Positions 20,800-31,799 of a stretch of DNA of 64,000 nt are shown one piece after another. Each line of letters starts with the position of its first letter. Position 1 is the stretch's first letter. This stretch comes from Diaporthe sp. PMI_573 (taxonomy: Eukaryota > Ascomycota > Sordariomycetes > Diaporthales > Diaporthaceae), in contig JAJTUP010000113.1 of NCBI GenBank assembly GCA_021399435.1, positions 62,001 through 126,000 on the forward strand, read 5' to 3'. The notes beneath the pieces are model-generated. The model ran no database searches. It saw only the letters and a program-made list of their open reading frames with translations, and was not told where the DNA came from. The position numbers and the translations under genes were made by a program.

Positions 20800-22430
20800 A
20801 ATTTTGGTGTCCGTAGCAAGCTTAGTGCCATTCTTACGATGCGATTACCGGATAATATGGTGCAAAGGCATATCTGCCCAAATATACCAGCTGTGAGGTG
20901 CTGTGATATATGATATGTGCTCTATTGAGAATATGACAGCAAAGAAGCAGATAGGAGCATCTTTGCGTGGGATCCCTGCTGTCATATTGCCTATGCTCTT
21001 AAACTTAGTAGATCCTACTGCTGGGAATCCTGTAAAGAAAATCTATCCACAAGTAGATGAACCTGGCAGCGGCGTTCATGGGGCGCGCGGAAAACTCGTT
21101 CCATTAGCAGTAGCCCACTGAGCAGGCCCCCACTCCTCCGGCCAGCGATTAGGAGCTCCGCCGCAGGGCGGTATGACGAATTGGCTGCGTGTGGCTGAAA
21201 CGTCATCAAATTAAAGAGCAATGTGGTCGGCTGAGGAAAAGGCGTTGTCTTGTAACAGCTGAGACGAGGCTTCCCAGATGAGCAAGTCTTCTCATGGATC
21301 TCGGCATAATTAATGGCGCTCTCGCAGTCTGGGGAGTCCCTTATCAGGACGTTAAGAGTGATGGTGACACAGTGATGGCATGGACATTAGGAGTCTGTAT
21401 ATAATTAATCCATTTTACAATGACAGCGTGCGTTATTTATCTAGAATTTCAAGTTTCCCTATATGACGGAGATCTGCAGGATGGCGGACATCTGGTTTAA
21501 TTTTCTTCCTGTTTTCCTTATTTTGCCTCATCTGATTCCTTTCCGTGCTTGAACTGTATGAAATCTTTCTCTACCATCTTGATCATACCCGCCTTTATGT
21601 CCAAGGATCCGACGAATGAGTGGGGAAGCATTGTGGCTGCCAGCCTATGTATGTCTGTGATGACTTGTTCAGTCTTCATCGGATTCGTCTCTCCGTCGCC
21701 ATATATAAATATCGGGAGGCATGGGCTCATGAGCACCACCAAGGAAGTGATATGGTGTCCACGGGATAACATGTTCGCAGCTATATTTTCCTCGTCGACA
21801 CTAGACCGAGAACTGCATCCACAACGAGCGGTATGGGCCTGGTCGCAAGTTAGTGAAATGGTACTCCACAGGCAGGAAGGAGGGGGCGACAACCAAGGCG
21901 GTACCGCCTGCCATGCCGGCCATTGTCGCGAACAGACCCACGAGCGTTGCCGGTCGACCTGATAAAGTGCCGAAGACTTCGCGTGCTCGGCGGGCACGCG
22001 TTGCCGAATGGTCGTCCGGTCGCGCGAAGACGCGGACGCCTCGACCCAGTCGCGCCAACGCTCCCCGCCATCCCAGACGCACGACCCCGTGCGGGCTGGA
22101 TTTACTTCTCCTAGGGGTTAAGTAGGGACCGGAGCCATGAAGCGAACCCACCAGCAACCGACTCGCCCCAATCCGCTCTTTCTTTTATCTTGGTCCAGGC
22201 TCGATACGGCATCACGTCGGTAGAGGGCTCAAGAAGGCGCAGTGGAGCGTGGCTTAAGGAGACGGCAAGGCGAGCCACATGGCTGCCAAGACGGTGTCCA
22301 ACCCACTCTTGCCGCGTTTCGGTGTGGGAGTGCATTCCTGAGCTCGGGGAATCGCAAGGCGGTACTCCTCCCTCTGTCGTCTCCGGATGTTTCCCTCCCC
22401 TTAGTACGCCGACGCCGCAGAAGCTGACTC
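20800..22430. other. Intergenic, no gene recognised
   Basis: Overlapping open frames on both strands at 21518-22157 lack known motifs; a minus-strand stretch (FATMAGMAGGTALVVAPS) is hydrophobic and might be remains of the MFS gene to the right in the opposite orientation, but this is weak. Nothing else was recognised. Confidence 0.4.
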
Positions 22431-22437
22431 TTTCCTA

Positions 22438-23286
22438 GTCCAAATCTTCAAGAGCCTCGCGGTTTCGGCCATGCTAACTCAGAGTTTTCTTCTCGGCGCG
22501 GTTTACCAGTCTTACCTCTACTACCTCCCCCTCTATTTCCAAAACGTCAGAGTCTATACTGCTATAGAATCAGCGGCGATCCAATCTTCGCTTGTTATCA
22601 ACCAGTCGATCGCGTCAATTATTGCCGGGCAATATATCTCGCGCTACGGTGAAGTTCTATGGGGTGGTTTCGGACTTTGGACATTGTAAGTCTTCATGAC
22701 ACTTAATCCCGTGAAATTCTGACCGTTGCGGACAGAGGAAGTGGCCTTGCATGTATTTTCAACAGAGACTCATCTAACTGTCATCGTCAGTGTGCTCGCT
22801 ATTGTAGGCGTCGGAGTCGGATATGTCTTCCAGCCGACCTTGTCGCACTACAAGCGCACTCGCCGAAGTCACGCCGATCGGTCATCATCTCTAGCCGCAA
22901 TTTCTTGCGCGGTGCCGGAGGGGGCTTTCGGTCTCGCCATATCCGCGGGGGTATTACAAGTTACCTTAAGAAACAATTTACCCTCCGAATATAAATATCT
23001 GGCAAGCTCCACTTATTCCCTACCACAACTTACTGGTCCCGGCCAAGACACGGTACTCGACGCATACAAGTCTGCAAGCAGAAACACATTTATCATTCAA
23101 GCTCCTATGATGGGGTTATGCCTTCTTGGATGTCTTCTCATCAAGGACAAGGGGCTGGAGCCATCTAATGAGAGAGTGGCAAGAGAAGCCGCAGCCTCAG
23201 CTATAGCCATGGAGAATATGGAACAGATAACCCCTGAAGAAAAGATGAACACTTTGCGTCAAAGCATGCTCTACAAAGCAACTTGA
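22438..23286 (+). pseudogene. C-terminal half of a DHA2-type MFS transporter, decayed
   Basis: Reads FLLGAVYQSYLYYLPLYFQN, then QSIASIIAGQYISRYGEVLW and GGFGLWT, the second half of fungal drug:H+ antiporters of the 14-TM type. An intron (about 22687-22736, GTAAGT...GGACAG) joins LWT to IGSGLACIFNRD. One frameshift then leads into VIVSVLAIVGVGVGYVFQPT; a second pair of shifts surrounds a segment that in another frame reads LVALQAHSPKSRRSVIISSR and on to NFLRGAGGG; after this the first frame resumes with FGLAISAGVLQVTLR. The tail is cytoplasmic and acidic. The N-terminal half is not found. The open frame is thus deceptive: the peptide between 22840 and 22925 is out of phase. Confidence 0.7.
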
Positions 23287-23602
23287 ATCACAGCACTTAG
23301 TATCACCAGAGAGGACATGCTCCAAATCTAGCGTCGCTCGATCTTCATTCAGGAGCATTGAAATGCTCTCATCGTAAGTGTTCATGGTATGAGAAGTGAC
23401 TGAGAAGACTTAAAAGGCTTGATGATGATGATGATATTTAACGTCTCGTGATGGTAGAGACGTGTCGGGCGCGATACCGACATGGTCTATACTAATCGAA
23501 GCTATATTACAAGGTCCGTCTTCACCTAACGTTCCTGTTCAGTGCAATGGGCAGATATCCGTAAAGAAATGTGTTGCTTCCATCCGTTAAAAGGCTTGAG
23601 AT

Positions 23603-23629
23603 GACTTGACTTGACTTGACTTGACTTGA
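23603..23629. repeat. (TGACT)n microsatellite, about five copies
   Basis: Perfect pentanucleotide repeat in an intergenic stretch. A (GAT)5 run lies nearby at about 23420. Confidence 0.9.
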
Positions 23630-23781
23630 ATTCCTACTCGGATGTGGCCGCTTTCTAGTCAGCAGCTATAGCGGGTCCGCAGACAGCCGACGCGTCGAAC
23701 ACGGCGCCTCACTTCGCCCTGTTCTTGAAACAGGACCAGCTGCCCCAGACTACCCGCCGTTCTATCTATTTTGTGTATTGC

Positions 23782-24256
23782 GCGCCTTCTGTTGGAGAAA
23801 TTTGATCTGTGCTCTGCTCTACCCTTCTTCTGTGTCTCTTTCTAGAATTATTGTTATCGTTCCTCGTGTTCCGGCTCCGTCGGTGCCAAGCACCATATAT
23901 CGTGTCCGTATACCTCCAGTCTCCCCCCAGCGTTCGGCTTCGTCTGTGTTGTCTGTCCGTGTCCCCCCCGGACTCGCGTGTGCCGCAAACCGTGTTTCTA
24001 TATATTCTTGTTGCCTCCTGCTGGGTTCCTATGTGGCTGTATGTGCGTGTATGTGCGATCACATGGCGACGGTAACGGTATGAACCATAGTCGAGTTCCG
24101 CCGGGTGCAATGTTCCACTTCGCCGAGGTGTCGAATTACTAGGGATGAGAGCTCCCCCATGAATCTCCGCAGACGTTATCGCGTGTCGAAGGTTCACCAC
24201 GCCTTCACTGGAAAGGGGGCGACAGAGGACCAATCTGTCTGTATACGACGTCAACA
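23782..24256. repeat. Possible LTR-like segment bounded by TGTTG...CAACA
   Basis: 475 bp beginning TGTTGGAG and ending GTCAACA, with a CT-rich interior. These are typical Ty1/Copia LTR ends, but the 5-bp flanks differ and no coding sequence is adjacent, so it may be coincidence. The rest of 23290-25112 holds no gene I can recognise. Confidence 0.25.
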
Positions 24257-25112
24257 ATTCCTATCGATAACCTAAACGAAGTTCAAACGGCGGCAACTGC
24301 CGACGCTAGCCTCTTTTTCCATGCTTTGGCGAGTGCCTGCTTGTCTTCCGTCATTGTCAAGCCTAGTGCCCACTAGTATATTTGACCAGGTCATTAAGGC
24401 TGCTTCTCTCCATTGATGTCATGATCGTCAACCTACAGGACTAGTCTACTTCCCCACGGAGATACCCAACTTCGTCAAACCCACCCGAACTGGAAAAATG
24501 ATGAAATTACTTGTAAATCACCCCAGGATCGCGACATAACTGGCCCGCAATATGTCTCCATGCACTAACACAACCCCTGTACGCCATGTGGTTGCAGCCA
24601 TCCATCTCCTCCATAGAGGTTTTGCACTTCGGACAGTCCTCCTCTAGGTCAATTCAGGAGCACCAAGCAGCAATGGCGTAATTTGCCACTTCAAGTATGA
24701 CTGTCCTTGTTTTGGAGATGGGCCAGATGGCCATGGATCTCTGCAGATCCACTTACGTCACACCCGTGTTGCTTTTCAAGATAAGGGAGTCCAGCATAGG
24801 AGAAAGATTTGCGCGGCATTCGTGCCGTGAAGATCAAGGGCCCTTCCAGAAGAACTCTACCTGCGCAACCAGTTCTCAAAGCCTCGCGTCCCTTGAATCC
24901 TTGACAAGGTTGAACAAACAGTGGCCCGTTTTCCAGCGCCCATGACACTGACAGCGCCGGTAACACTTGCAGAACCGGTAGCAGTTGCAGCACCAGCAGC
25001 CGCGAACCCCTCAATCCCAGCCAGCACTTAGTAACAGTTGAGGGAACCGAAACACAACCTCACGATTACACGAAGCCTGCTCATAAACAGTATCACCACC
25101 ACATCGCCATTG

Positions 25113-26372
25113 ATGTCTCAAACAACCCTCTCACCACAAGACGAAAGGCTCGTCGGAATTGACGTGTTCGATCGGACTGAAGCACAAAACGAGTCAGTGT
25201 CAGAGATTGGACCCTTTGCCTATCCTGTTTTCTCCACCCCAGAGTCGCCCAGGCCGATACAGAACCCATCCTACTGTGGCGACGCTCAAGAATATGCCCA
25301 ATTCTGCCCACCGTGCCCGAGTTTTGTTGACCTCAACCAAACCAACACGTCGCCGGGCGGCCACGTTGGCCCAGGCCCTCCAATGACGGGGTGGATGAGC
25401 AGCGATGACCTGTACGATCCGAACCTCTTCAGCACAGATCGTGAACAGCTTGCAACCGCGGCAGCCATAGGTAGTAATAGTGACGACATAAATCGACTCG
25501 CTCCTGCGATAACAAATCCCCATGATCCGACAACAACGCCGATGGGAAGCACCCTTTCCGCACAGCCTTTTCTTTCCACGACACTCCCGGGTAGTAGCAG
25601 CAACTTCAAACCTGCGGCACCATCGTGGTTCACGCAGCAGGGCACACCTTCATCAACAACACGAACGACGCCGAGCACTGTCGCTTCCCCGAGAAGCGCT
25701 GAAAACTCAGCCTGCTCAAGGGCGAGCAGCACTCAAACCCCAGTATCCCCAATAAGCACCCAAATCGAACCGACACAGCTAGACCATCGATTCGCACCGC
25801 CACCAGAGGAGCTTAAGGAAAACGCGAGGGGTTCGTCCGCTAGTGTGTCGAAGGGGAAGGATGCCAAGGGACAGGAGAAGAGGAACTCGCTAGCCCAGAC
25901 GAAGCCTGCTAGAACCCACAAGTCGTGGTCCAAAATGTCGAACCAGTCTCCAAAGGTATTCGTAGCTCCAGAACAACTCCAAGAGGTCACCAGCAGCAAC
26001 AAGTCGAATAACCACTCACTGTCCAAGCAGCCAACCGAATCCCAGCCCCAAAACCATCGTCAGTCCCTACTCAAGCGCAACCGCATGGCAGCTACTAAAT
26101 GCCGTGCCAAGGCGAAAGCCGCCATGGCGGAGCTTGAGGCGACTGAAAAGGCAATGTGTACCGAGCATTACCAGCTGTCGACAGCGGTCATGGGGCTCAG
26201 GGAAGAGGTACTTATGCTCAAGAGCGAGCTCCTCAAGCATGGGAACTGCGACTGTAAGGTCATCCAACAATATCTAACGAACGCGGCGAAGAGCGTTGGT
26301 ACCAGGATGAACGCCCAAAGAGGAGTCGGTGTTTCATCGGCACCTTCTCAGCCTGAAGAGCTCCGGCAATGA
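25113..26372 (+). CDS. bZIP transcription factor, ATF/CREB-like
   Basis: 419 codons, single exon from ATG 25113. The N-terminal 280 residues are Ser/Thr/Pro-rich and disordered, as in fungal ATF-type regulators. Near residues 320-345 lies a basic region, KRNRMAATKCRAKAKAAM, fitting the N-x-(A)-A-x-(K)-C-R consensus in which Asn and Arg contact DNA bases; a leucine-zipper-like coil follows, ending in MGLREEVLMLKSELLKHGNC as in AtfA/Atf1 relatives. Substitutions (AKAKAA in place of KKK-type residues) show it is divergent. Atf-type factors govern stress, spore and secondary-metabolism genes; the target here is unknown. There are no in-frame breaks, so the gene appears intact. Confidence 0.85.
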   Translation: MSQTTLSPQDERLVGIDVFDRTEAQNESVSEIGPFAYPVFSTPESPRPIQNPSYCGDAQEYAQFCPPCPSFVDLNQTNTSPGGHVGPGPPMTGWMSSDDLYDPNLFSTDREQLATAAAIGSNSDDINRLAPAITNPHDPTTTPMGSTLSAQPFLSTTLPGSSSNFKPAAPSWFTQQGTPSSTTRTTPSTVASPRSAENSACSRASSTQTPVSPISTQIEPTQLDHRFAPPPEELKENARGSSASVSKGKDAKGQEKRNSLAQTKPARTHKSWSKMSNQSPKVFVAPEQLQEVTSSNKSNNHSLSKQPTESQPQNHRQSLLKRNRMAATKCRAKAKAAMAELEATEKAMCTEHYQLSTAVMGLREEVLMLKSELLKHGNCDCKVIQQYLTNAAKSVGTRMNAQRGVGVSSAPSQPEELRQ

Positions 26373-27231
26373 TTGCGAAAACGGAACATTGAATAAAGGG
26401 GGAATGGCGAACAGGTTATTACAGCCAGACCACCGCAACCGTGCCTGAGAGCCCGACTGAGCCGCAATCAAACGGACAGAAGAATTTTGAGACTCAGAGA
26501 TTCAAAAGAAAATGCACACGAGCCGCTAGGCGGAAAGGGATCCTGGGCCTATATACTTGGTGCCCCTGGTGAAAGCCAACGATGACATGACACTAGGAGA
26601 TGAGATGGTATGAGATCAATTGATGGAGGGCATGCGAGGGGCTGTACTTTTTCAGCATGTTCTGTTTTCCAAGGATGCGTCCATGTTCTTCTCAAAGTCT
26701 CATCAAAACGCACCTCAGGATATGCTTAGGTATTTTAAGTATATGTCGTCTGGCATCTTGGCGCACCCCCACCCGGGGGGCTCTTCTCATCTGGTGAAAT
26801 AGTGAACAAATTTTTTCGGGACAAAAGTACTCAGGACCCGTGACATGATTCCATACAAATTAAAAGGAGTGTGGCTGTCTTACCAACTGTTAAACGTCGT
26901 GGTGGTGTAGATCTGAGACCACGTATTAACTGCCACCGCTGTTACTCATCAAAATGGTGCCATGGAGTCGGGGACAGTCAGGAGATATTCAGACGCAGGC
27001 GAATCCTCTGCCCCATGAATATTTTGATAGACAAATAACCACCACCTAGCGCCTTGGAGAGAATAGAGGCCCCCCTGCATGCCTGGTCGTCATCATTGTC
27101 CCTGATATCAAGACTCTCCATTTATGAACAATTTGCGGGTATCCTTAGCCCATTCATAGCCTATCTCTCTGTTACCTCTCGATACAATCCCCGACCCAGA
27201 TCGTATTTCCCATATTATACACCGGACCTTA
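26373..27231. other. Intergenic, no gene recognised
   Basis: No convincing open frame or repeat found. Confidence 0.5.
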
Positions 27232-27935
27232 CTATGGCGATCCCATATCACTCTCCTTTGTGGTGCTGTCCAACCTAATGTCTCTCCCGAGAATGTCGGG
27301 ATCCTCTCCTCCCAGCAATTTATCTGTATATTCGAGCTGTAGTTGACGCATCTGCAATTTGGCCTCTTCGTATCTCCCCTCCAGCAGAAGCACCTCTATG
27401 AGGTTGTTCATGCTGCCGACTGTGTCCAAATGGCACTTTCCTAGCCATTTCTCCCTTAGTTCCAGCGTCTGCCGATGCATTGTTTCAGCAGCTTCGTATT
27501 TCTTTGCGTGTTGCAGCACAGTTCCAAGGCTGTCCATAGCGCCGAGTGTGTCGAGGTTCGCTTGAACCAAAGCTTTCTCCCTTGCATCGAGTATCTGCAA
27601 CTGCATCTCCTCTGCTTCCTTGTATCTCCCCTGCTTATCGAGCACTTCTACAACCTCGTTCATGCTGGTGAGTGTATCGTCGTGTTCCGAACCCAGTGAA
27701 TTCGTCCTCATCTCCACAGCTCGAAGCGACATCTCTTTCTCTTCTTTCCACAAGCCCTGGTTCATGTACGAAGCCGACGGCTTGTCCATACCGCTCGGAG
27801 TGTCGTCAGAATTCTCTGCATCGGTGTTTTGGCCAATGTGACGGCTCCCGGCATGGTTTCTAGGGGGCTCAGCCAGCGAAGGTACCATTTCTTGTTGGTC
27901 CGCAGCGATTTGGTCCCTGTTTGAGTCAGCAAGTC
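27232..27935 (-). pseudogene. Tetratricopeptide-repeat (kinesin-light-chain-like) fragment
   Basis: Frame open from about 27935; the first ATG is 27888. Three and a half 42-residue TPR units: KEEKEMSLRAVEMRTNSLG..., KEAEEMQLQILDAREKALV..., EAAETMHRQTLELREKWLG... and a partial EEAKLQMRQLQLEY. Each contains the (H/E)xDTL...M..L..VL pattern typical of the TPR tails of fungal NACHT/NB-ARC or phosphorylase-fused STAND proteins. No N-terminal effector or nucleotide-binding domain is found upstream, so this is probably the 3' remnant of such a gene. It could also be a stand-alone short TPR protein. Confidence 0.65.
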
Positions 27936-27944
27936 CTCAAGCAT

Positions 27945-29010
27945 TAAGAAGTCCTCTGACCTGACTTGGAATTGGTTGGGTTAGGCTTCGAATACAGAAC
28001 ACCACAAGGATTCGCTTCTGGGGACATTTGAGGCTTTAATGTCGATTTGGAATTTGGGCCAGGACTTGGACTAGGATCAATTCAGAAACTCTTGGCTGAG
28101 AATGTAGTCATTGTGACGTATGGTGGAACGCTAGGGAACTGCCTCAGCACTCGCATTTTCGTCGTATTTCTAACCCGGCGGTCAACCTCTCACACCCACC
28201 AGTGTTTTGATAAGCGTGCCAGTGCCTGCGTCCATTAGTACAACCTAATTTTGACAATGTTCAGCACGGACTAGTTCAGGCAGGGTACCTTGACGCGGGC
28301 CTAATGCGCTGCTACGTCGGCCCCGCACAATCCTATTGGACAGGGTGCAGAACTCTGGGCGTTCATGACACCATCTTGACTGGGGTGGCAATAATTGTCA
28401 GATGCTGCAGGTACTGGCAACCTGTAGTTCTGATCTGTTCCTCTCCCACTGGTATGGGTCTAGGCGGAGATACACAAGTAACTTATATCAAGTACCCCGC
28501 CGGGTCGACCTATCCGACGTATCCCTTGTATCTAACAATACTATTGACGTCATTAGACCTGAAACAACATGGGATTTTCTGGGCGCATGCAATTTGGCAT
28601 TCTCGATCGCAGCTGCCCGCATCACGTCTCCACTCATGACGCACCAAAGCATCTTCGTGGCCACCTATTCTTAGTATACTTATGAATGGAACTGCAGGCT
28701 GGGCCCTGCTTTGTCCAGCTAAGATGGAAATATCGATGCTACGTGGATACGACGGCCGTCCCAGCACAGCATCAGATATCCTGGAGAAGGAATGAAGCAC
28801 GTTGACAGCTCATGCCGTGCTTACGCCCTCAGTCTTCTAGCTGTTCCCCAGCTGTTCCCAAAGGTGCGAGCACATAAATGGCTCTCGTTCTCAGAACGGT
28901 ACATGCTGAGCTTCAGGTTCGATCGCACCAGCTATCTCCGCCAATTTCTCGTGAATTCTGTCCACGGTTAGCACTTTGGTCTTGGAAATTCTCAGACTGT
29001 CCAATATGCC
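27945..29010. other. Intergenic, no gene recognised
   Basis: Overlapping short frames only; nothing recognisable on either strand. Confidence 0.5.
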
Positions 29011-29017
29011 GCATGAG

Positions 29018-29380
29018 CAAATAGATCGCCCCAACCCGCCCCCTCTCCATTCTCACCTCCAGACTTTGTTCTCAAACTACAGGCTCGCCCCGAGATCCAC
29101 AACCTGCCAGACGACATACGCTCATCCCTCCAGGGCTTCCAGCACGCAGCTTGCTACATCGCCGCTGGTATGGCCCATCAACCAGCACCTATCCCCAACA
29201 CCCATCCTGCAACTAACTTCCCGGCCTAGCGATGATCTTCCTCAGAGACAACGTCCTTCTCAAATCTCCCTTAGAACTCGAGCACATAAAGCCGCGTTTG
29301 CTGGGCCACTGGGGCACCTGCCCCGGCTTAGTTGTCGTCTGGTCGCATCTAAACCTGCTCCTGCGTAATCACGAGGACTT
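29018..29380 (+). pseudogene. Phosphoketolase N-terminal fragment
   Basis: Exon 1 (to 29167) reads PDFVLKLQARPEIHNLPDDI then LQGFQHAACYIAA; a 62-nt intron (29168-29229, GTATGG...CCTAG) leads to exon 2, MIFLRDNVLLKSPLELEHIK then PRLLGHWGTCPGLVVVWSHL. This matches the conserved N-terminus of fungal xylulose-5-phosphate/fructose-6-phosphate phosphoketolase, a ThDP enzyme; GHWGTCPG is its signature. Only about 95 of about 800 residues remain. Matching sequence stops at LLRNH near 29372, where the P450 sequence begins in a different frame. Confidence 0.85.
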
Positions 29381-30853
29381 TGGAGGAGCCGAGACCTGGT
29401 CCCATCTCCTAGCCTGAGGGATGCCCTGACAAGTTTCTTCGGAATGCCCGAGAGAGATCTCTTGGTATTTGGGCACGATAACATCTCAAAATTTGAGACG
29501 TCAACAACTCTGAGCACATCTCATCCCGATCCTTCCCGGCGGATCATTAACCATCAACGCATGGACTTTGCCACGTACTTTCAGGGATGTCACCTACAGT
29601 CTACAAGTCACAGGTTCGTAGAGAACCTTTGCTCTGAGATGAGTCACCGAATCGGCCCCACAAAGTCTTTATCCCCAGACCTCTACGATTTACTGTTTCC
29701 CATAATCTTCCACGCCGAAGTCAGGGCTCTGTACGGCGATTATATTTTCAAAATCTGCCCCACATTCTGTGGTGACTTTGTTGCATTCTATCAGGCATTC
29801 CCGGCCCTCTCAATGGGCCTACCGGCCTGGATGTTCCCATCACGACATGAAGCGCGGGCCAAGATGATCAATAACTTCAAGATCTGGAGGGCGATTGGTA
29901 AGTCGTTGACCGATTGGAGATCGCTTGAGGATTTTGAATACGAGCCAATCTGGGGGTCCAAGTGCATCAGGAGAATGGTAGAACGCCATGAAGACCTGGG
30001 CTTCTCTGACGACGGTATTGCTAGCGTGATGCTAGGATATGTCTTCGTGTATGTAACGAATTCAAACTTCACTCCCGGCACAAAGCTGACTTTAATCAGG
30101 ACTATAGCAAACAGCATACCAGCTACTATCTGGATGATTCTGCATATCTTCCTCGATCAAAGTCTTGAGGGTAGGGTTGAATCCGAGATAGCCGCGGCGT
30201 GCTTGGGGTCCGGGGAGCCTGATATTGACAAACTCATGAGAGCGCCCCTATTGAACTCCATCTACTATGAGACCCTGAGACTTCGTGTTGCAGGGGCCGT
30301 GGGTAGGAGGTGCCCAAAATCCGATTTCAATCTCGTAGGAGGCCGGCAGGTTGGGCGGGACGACCTAGTTGTGTTCACCAACTGGGATGGTGGTCTCGAC
30401 GAGTCATTTTGGAACACTGGTCCGTTGCTCTCGGGGATGAGGCCCGCATACCCAGTTGACACCTTCTGGGCAGAGCGATTCCTGAGGTACCCCGACGAGC
30501 CCAAGGGTGGGCCCCTTCGTCGGTCAGGTGTCCCCGCGCTACCGAATGGACCGAGGACAGCGGAGGACGACCGCAAGGCACAGCTTGTTACCAGTGGTAT
30601 CCAGGGCCACTGGTTTCCGTTCGGAGGCGGGTCCTCGAGGTGCCCTGGCGAGACCTTAGCGAAGAACATGATGTTGTGCTCAGTGGCAATGGTGATGAGG
30701 AACATAGACATCCAGCTCCTTGATCCTGTTGCCGCGGCCAGAGTTGGTTCACATCACAAAGTCCCGCCTTTTGGCTTACACAATTTCAACAAAGCTGTGC
30801 CCGTTATTGTCGGTCATCAACATCTGGATGAAGGGAATTCAAACGGAATCTAA
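29369..30853 (+). pseudogene. Cytochrome P450 lacking its N-terminus
   Basis: The frame is open from 29369 (first ATG 29444, 469 codons). It carries the I-helix region (TIANSIPATIWMILHIFLD), the K-helix E-x-x-R in YETLRLR and the heme-binding loop FPFGGGSSRCPGETLAK with the Cys ligand. The overall plan resembles fungal CYPs of the CYP7/8-like type with a long insert before the heme loop. The membrane anchor, Pro-rich hinge and first approx. 80 residues are missing; the sequence upstream of DLVPSPSLRDALTSFFGMP belongs to a phosphoketolase fragment. A shortened protein could be made from ATG 29444, but without the membrane anchor and A-helix it is unlikely to work. Confidence 0.8.
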
Positions 30854-31227
30854 CATACCTGTCCTATCATAAGGTAGCTCAAGGGGGTGACTGCTATATA
30901 GAACCTAAGGAATTCTACCGCTTCTCAGCGTCTAACAGTCCATCTCCACACCAGACTCATTACCACACAATTATCAAAGATGCATGAGCAATGTCACTAG
31001 CATATAAATCCTGTTTTGTTTCCCATTTTCTCAGCAGCCTGCCACTAACGAAATGATACGAGCTAGACTATGAACACATGGATCTAAAGATAGATAAGCG
31101 CGCTAGATAAGTTTGGCTTCTTCCCTGCTGGAAGTATCGCAGACACACTGATGTCGGTCGCTGTCTTAACTCTTGGGTTGTCAGAATTAATCAGGCATAG
31201 CTAAACGTCTCCCTAACTGGCTGTACT

Positions 31228-31234
31228 TATAAAA
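31228..31234 (+). promoter_or_regulatory. TATA box before a short gene
   Basis: TATAAAA, followed by a pyrimidine-rich leader with repeated CATCATT/TTATCATC words ending 113 bases later at the ATG at 31347. This is the classic layout of a strong fungal promoter. Confidence 0.5.
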
Positions 31235-31346
31235 GGGCCGCATCTTACTCTGCATTCTTCGCTACAAACACTCACATTCCCATCATTCTTCTATCAACGC
31301 TTACCTTATCATCATTGCTAGTTATCCCAGTCATCCAGAGCACACT

Positions 31347-31523
31347 ATGTCTTATTTAAGACGGCCACCGCCTGCTTATCAAGATCCAACCGTTTTGAAA
31401 GCAGAGGAGCTCCGAGACGAGGGGCTTGCATTGACTGTAACAGCATTCCGTGAATCTACCCGACCAAAAACAACTAGGCAGCAACTAACCTGCTATCCAC
31501 ACAATGTACCGTGTACCGCATGA
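31347..31523 (+). CDS. Short unrecognised protein, 58 aa
   Basis: ATG at 31347 in good context (CACACTATGTC) behind a TATA box and CT-rich leader. It encodes a small basic protein starting MSYLRRPPPAYQDP and ending VPCTA. No signal peptide; one Cys pair near the C-terminus. It could be the first exon of a longer gene: a donor and acceptor pair was not convincing. The promoter layout is the main reason to list it. Confidence 0.35.
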   Translation: MSYLRRPPPAYQDPTVLKAEELRDEGLALTVTAFRESTRPKTTRQQLTCYPHNVPCTA

Positions 31524-31799
31524 AGAAACATACGGATAGGAACGTCTTGCTCAATAGTCGAAATAATAATATGTTCACACCGTCGTTGGCAAACCCGATT
31601 GCTGAGGTCCAGAAGCTCCCATGTCGTGAGGCTCACAGGGCGTATAACCCCTGCTTTGGGATGGTGGTTTTCCTAGCCCACGGACTGTTCGCACCACTCA
31701 GGCGCCACAGTCGGATTCAGGGATCGGGGTCGAGGGTGAACGGCGGACGGTGGAAGGCGGATGGCGGGAGAGTGGCAAGACTGCCACATTAGACTGGTG

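Noticed and set aside
25286..25732. 148-codon minus frame
   Set aside because: Antisense of the Ser/Thr-rich part of the bZIP gene; its hydrophobic look comes from complementing Ser/Gln codons.
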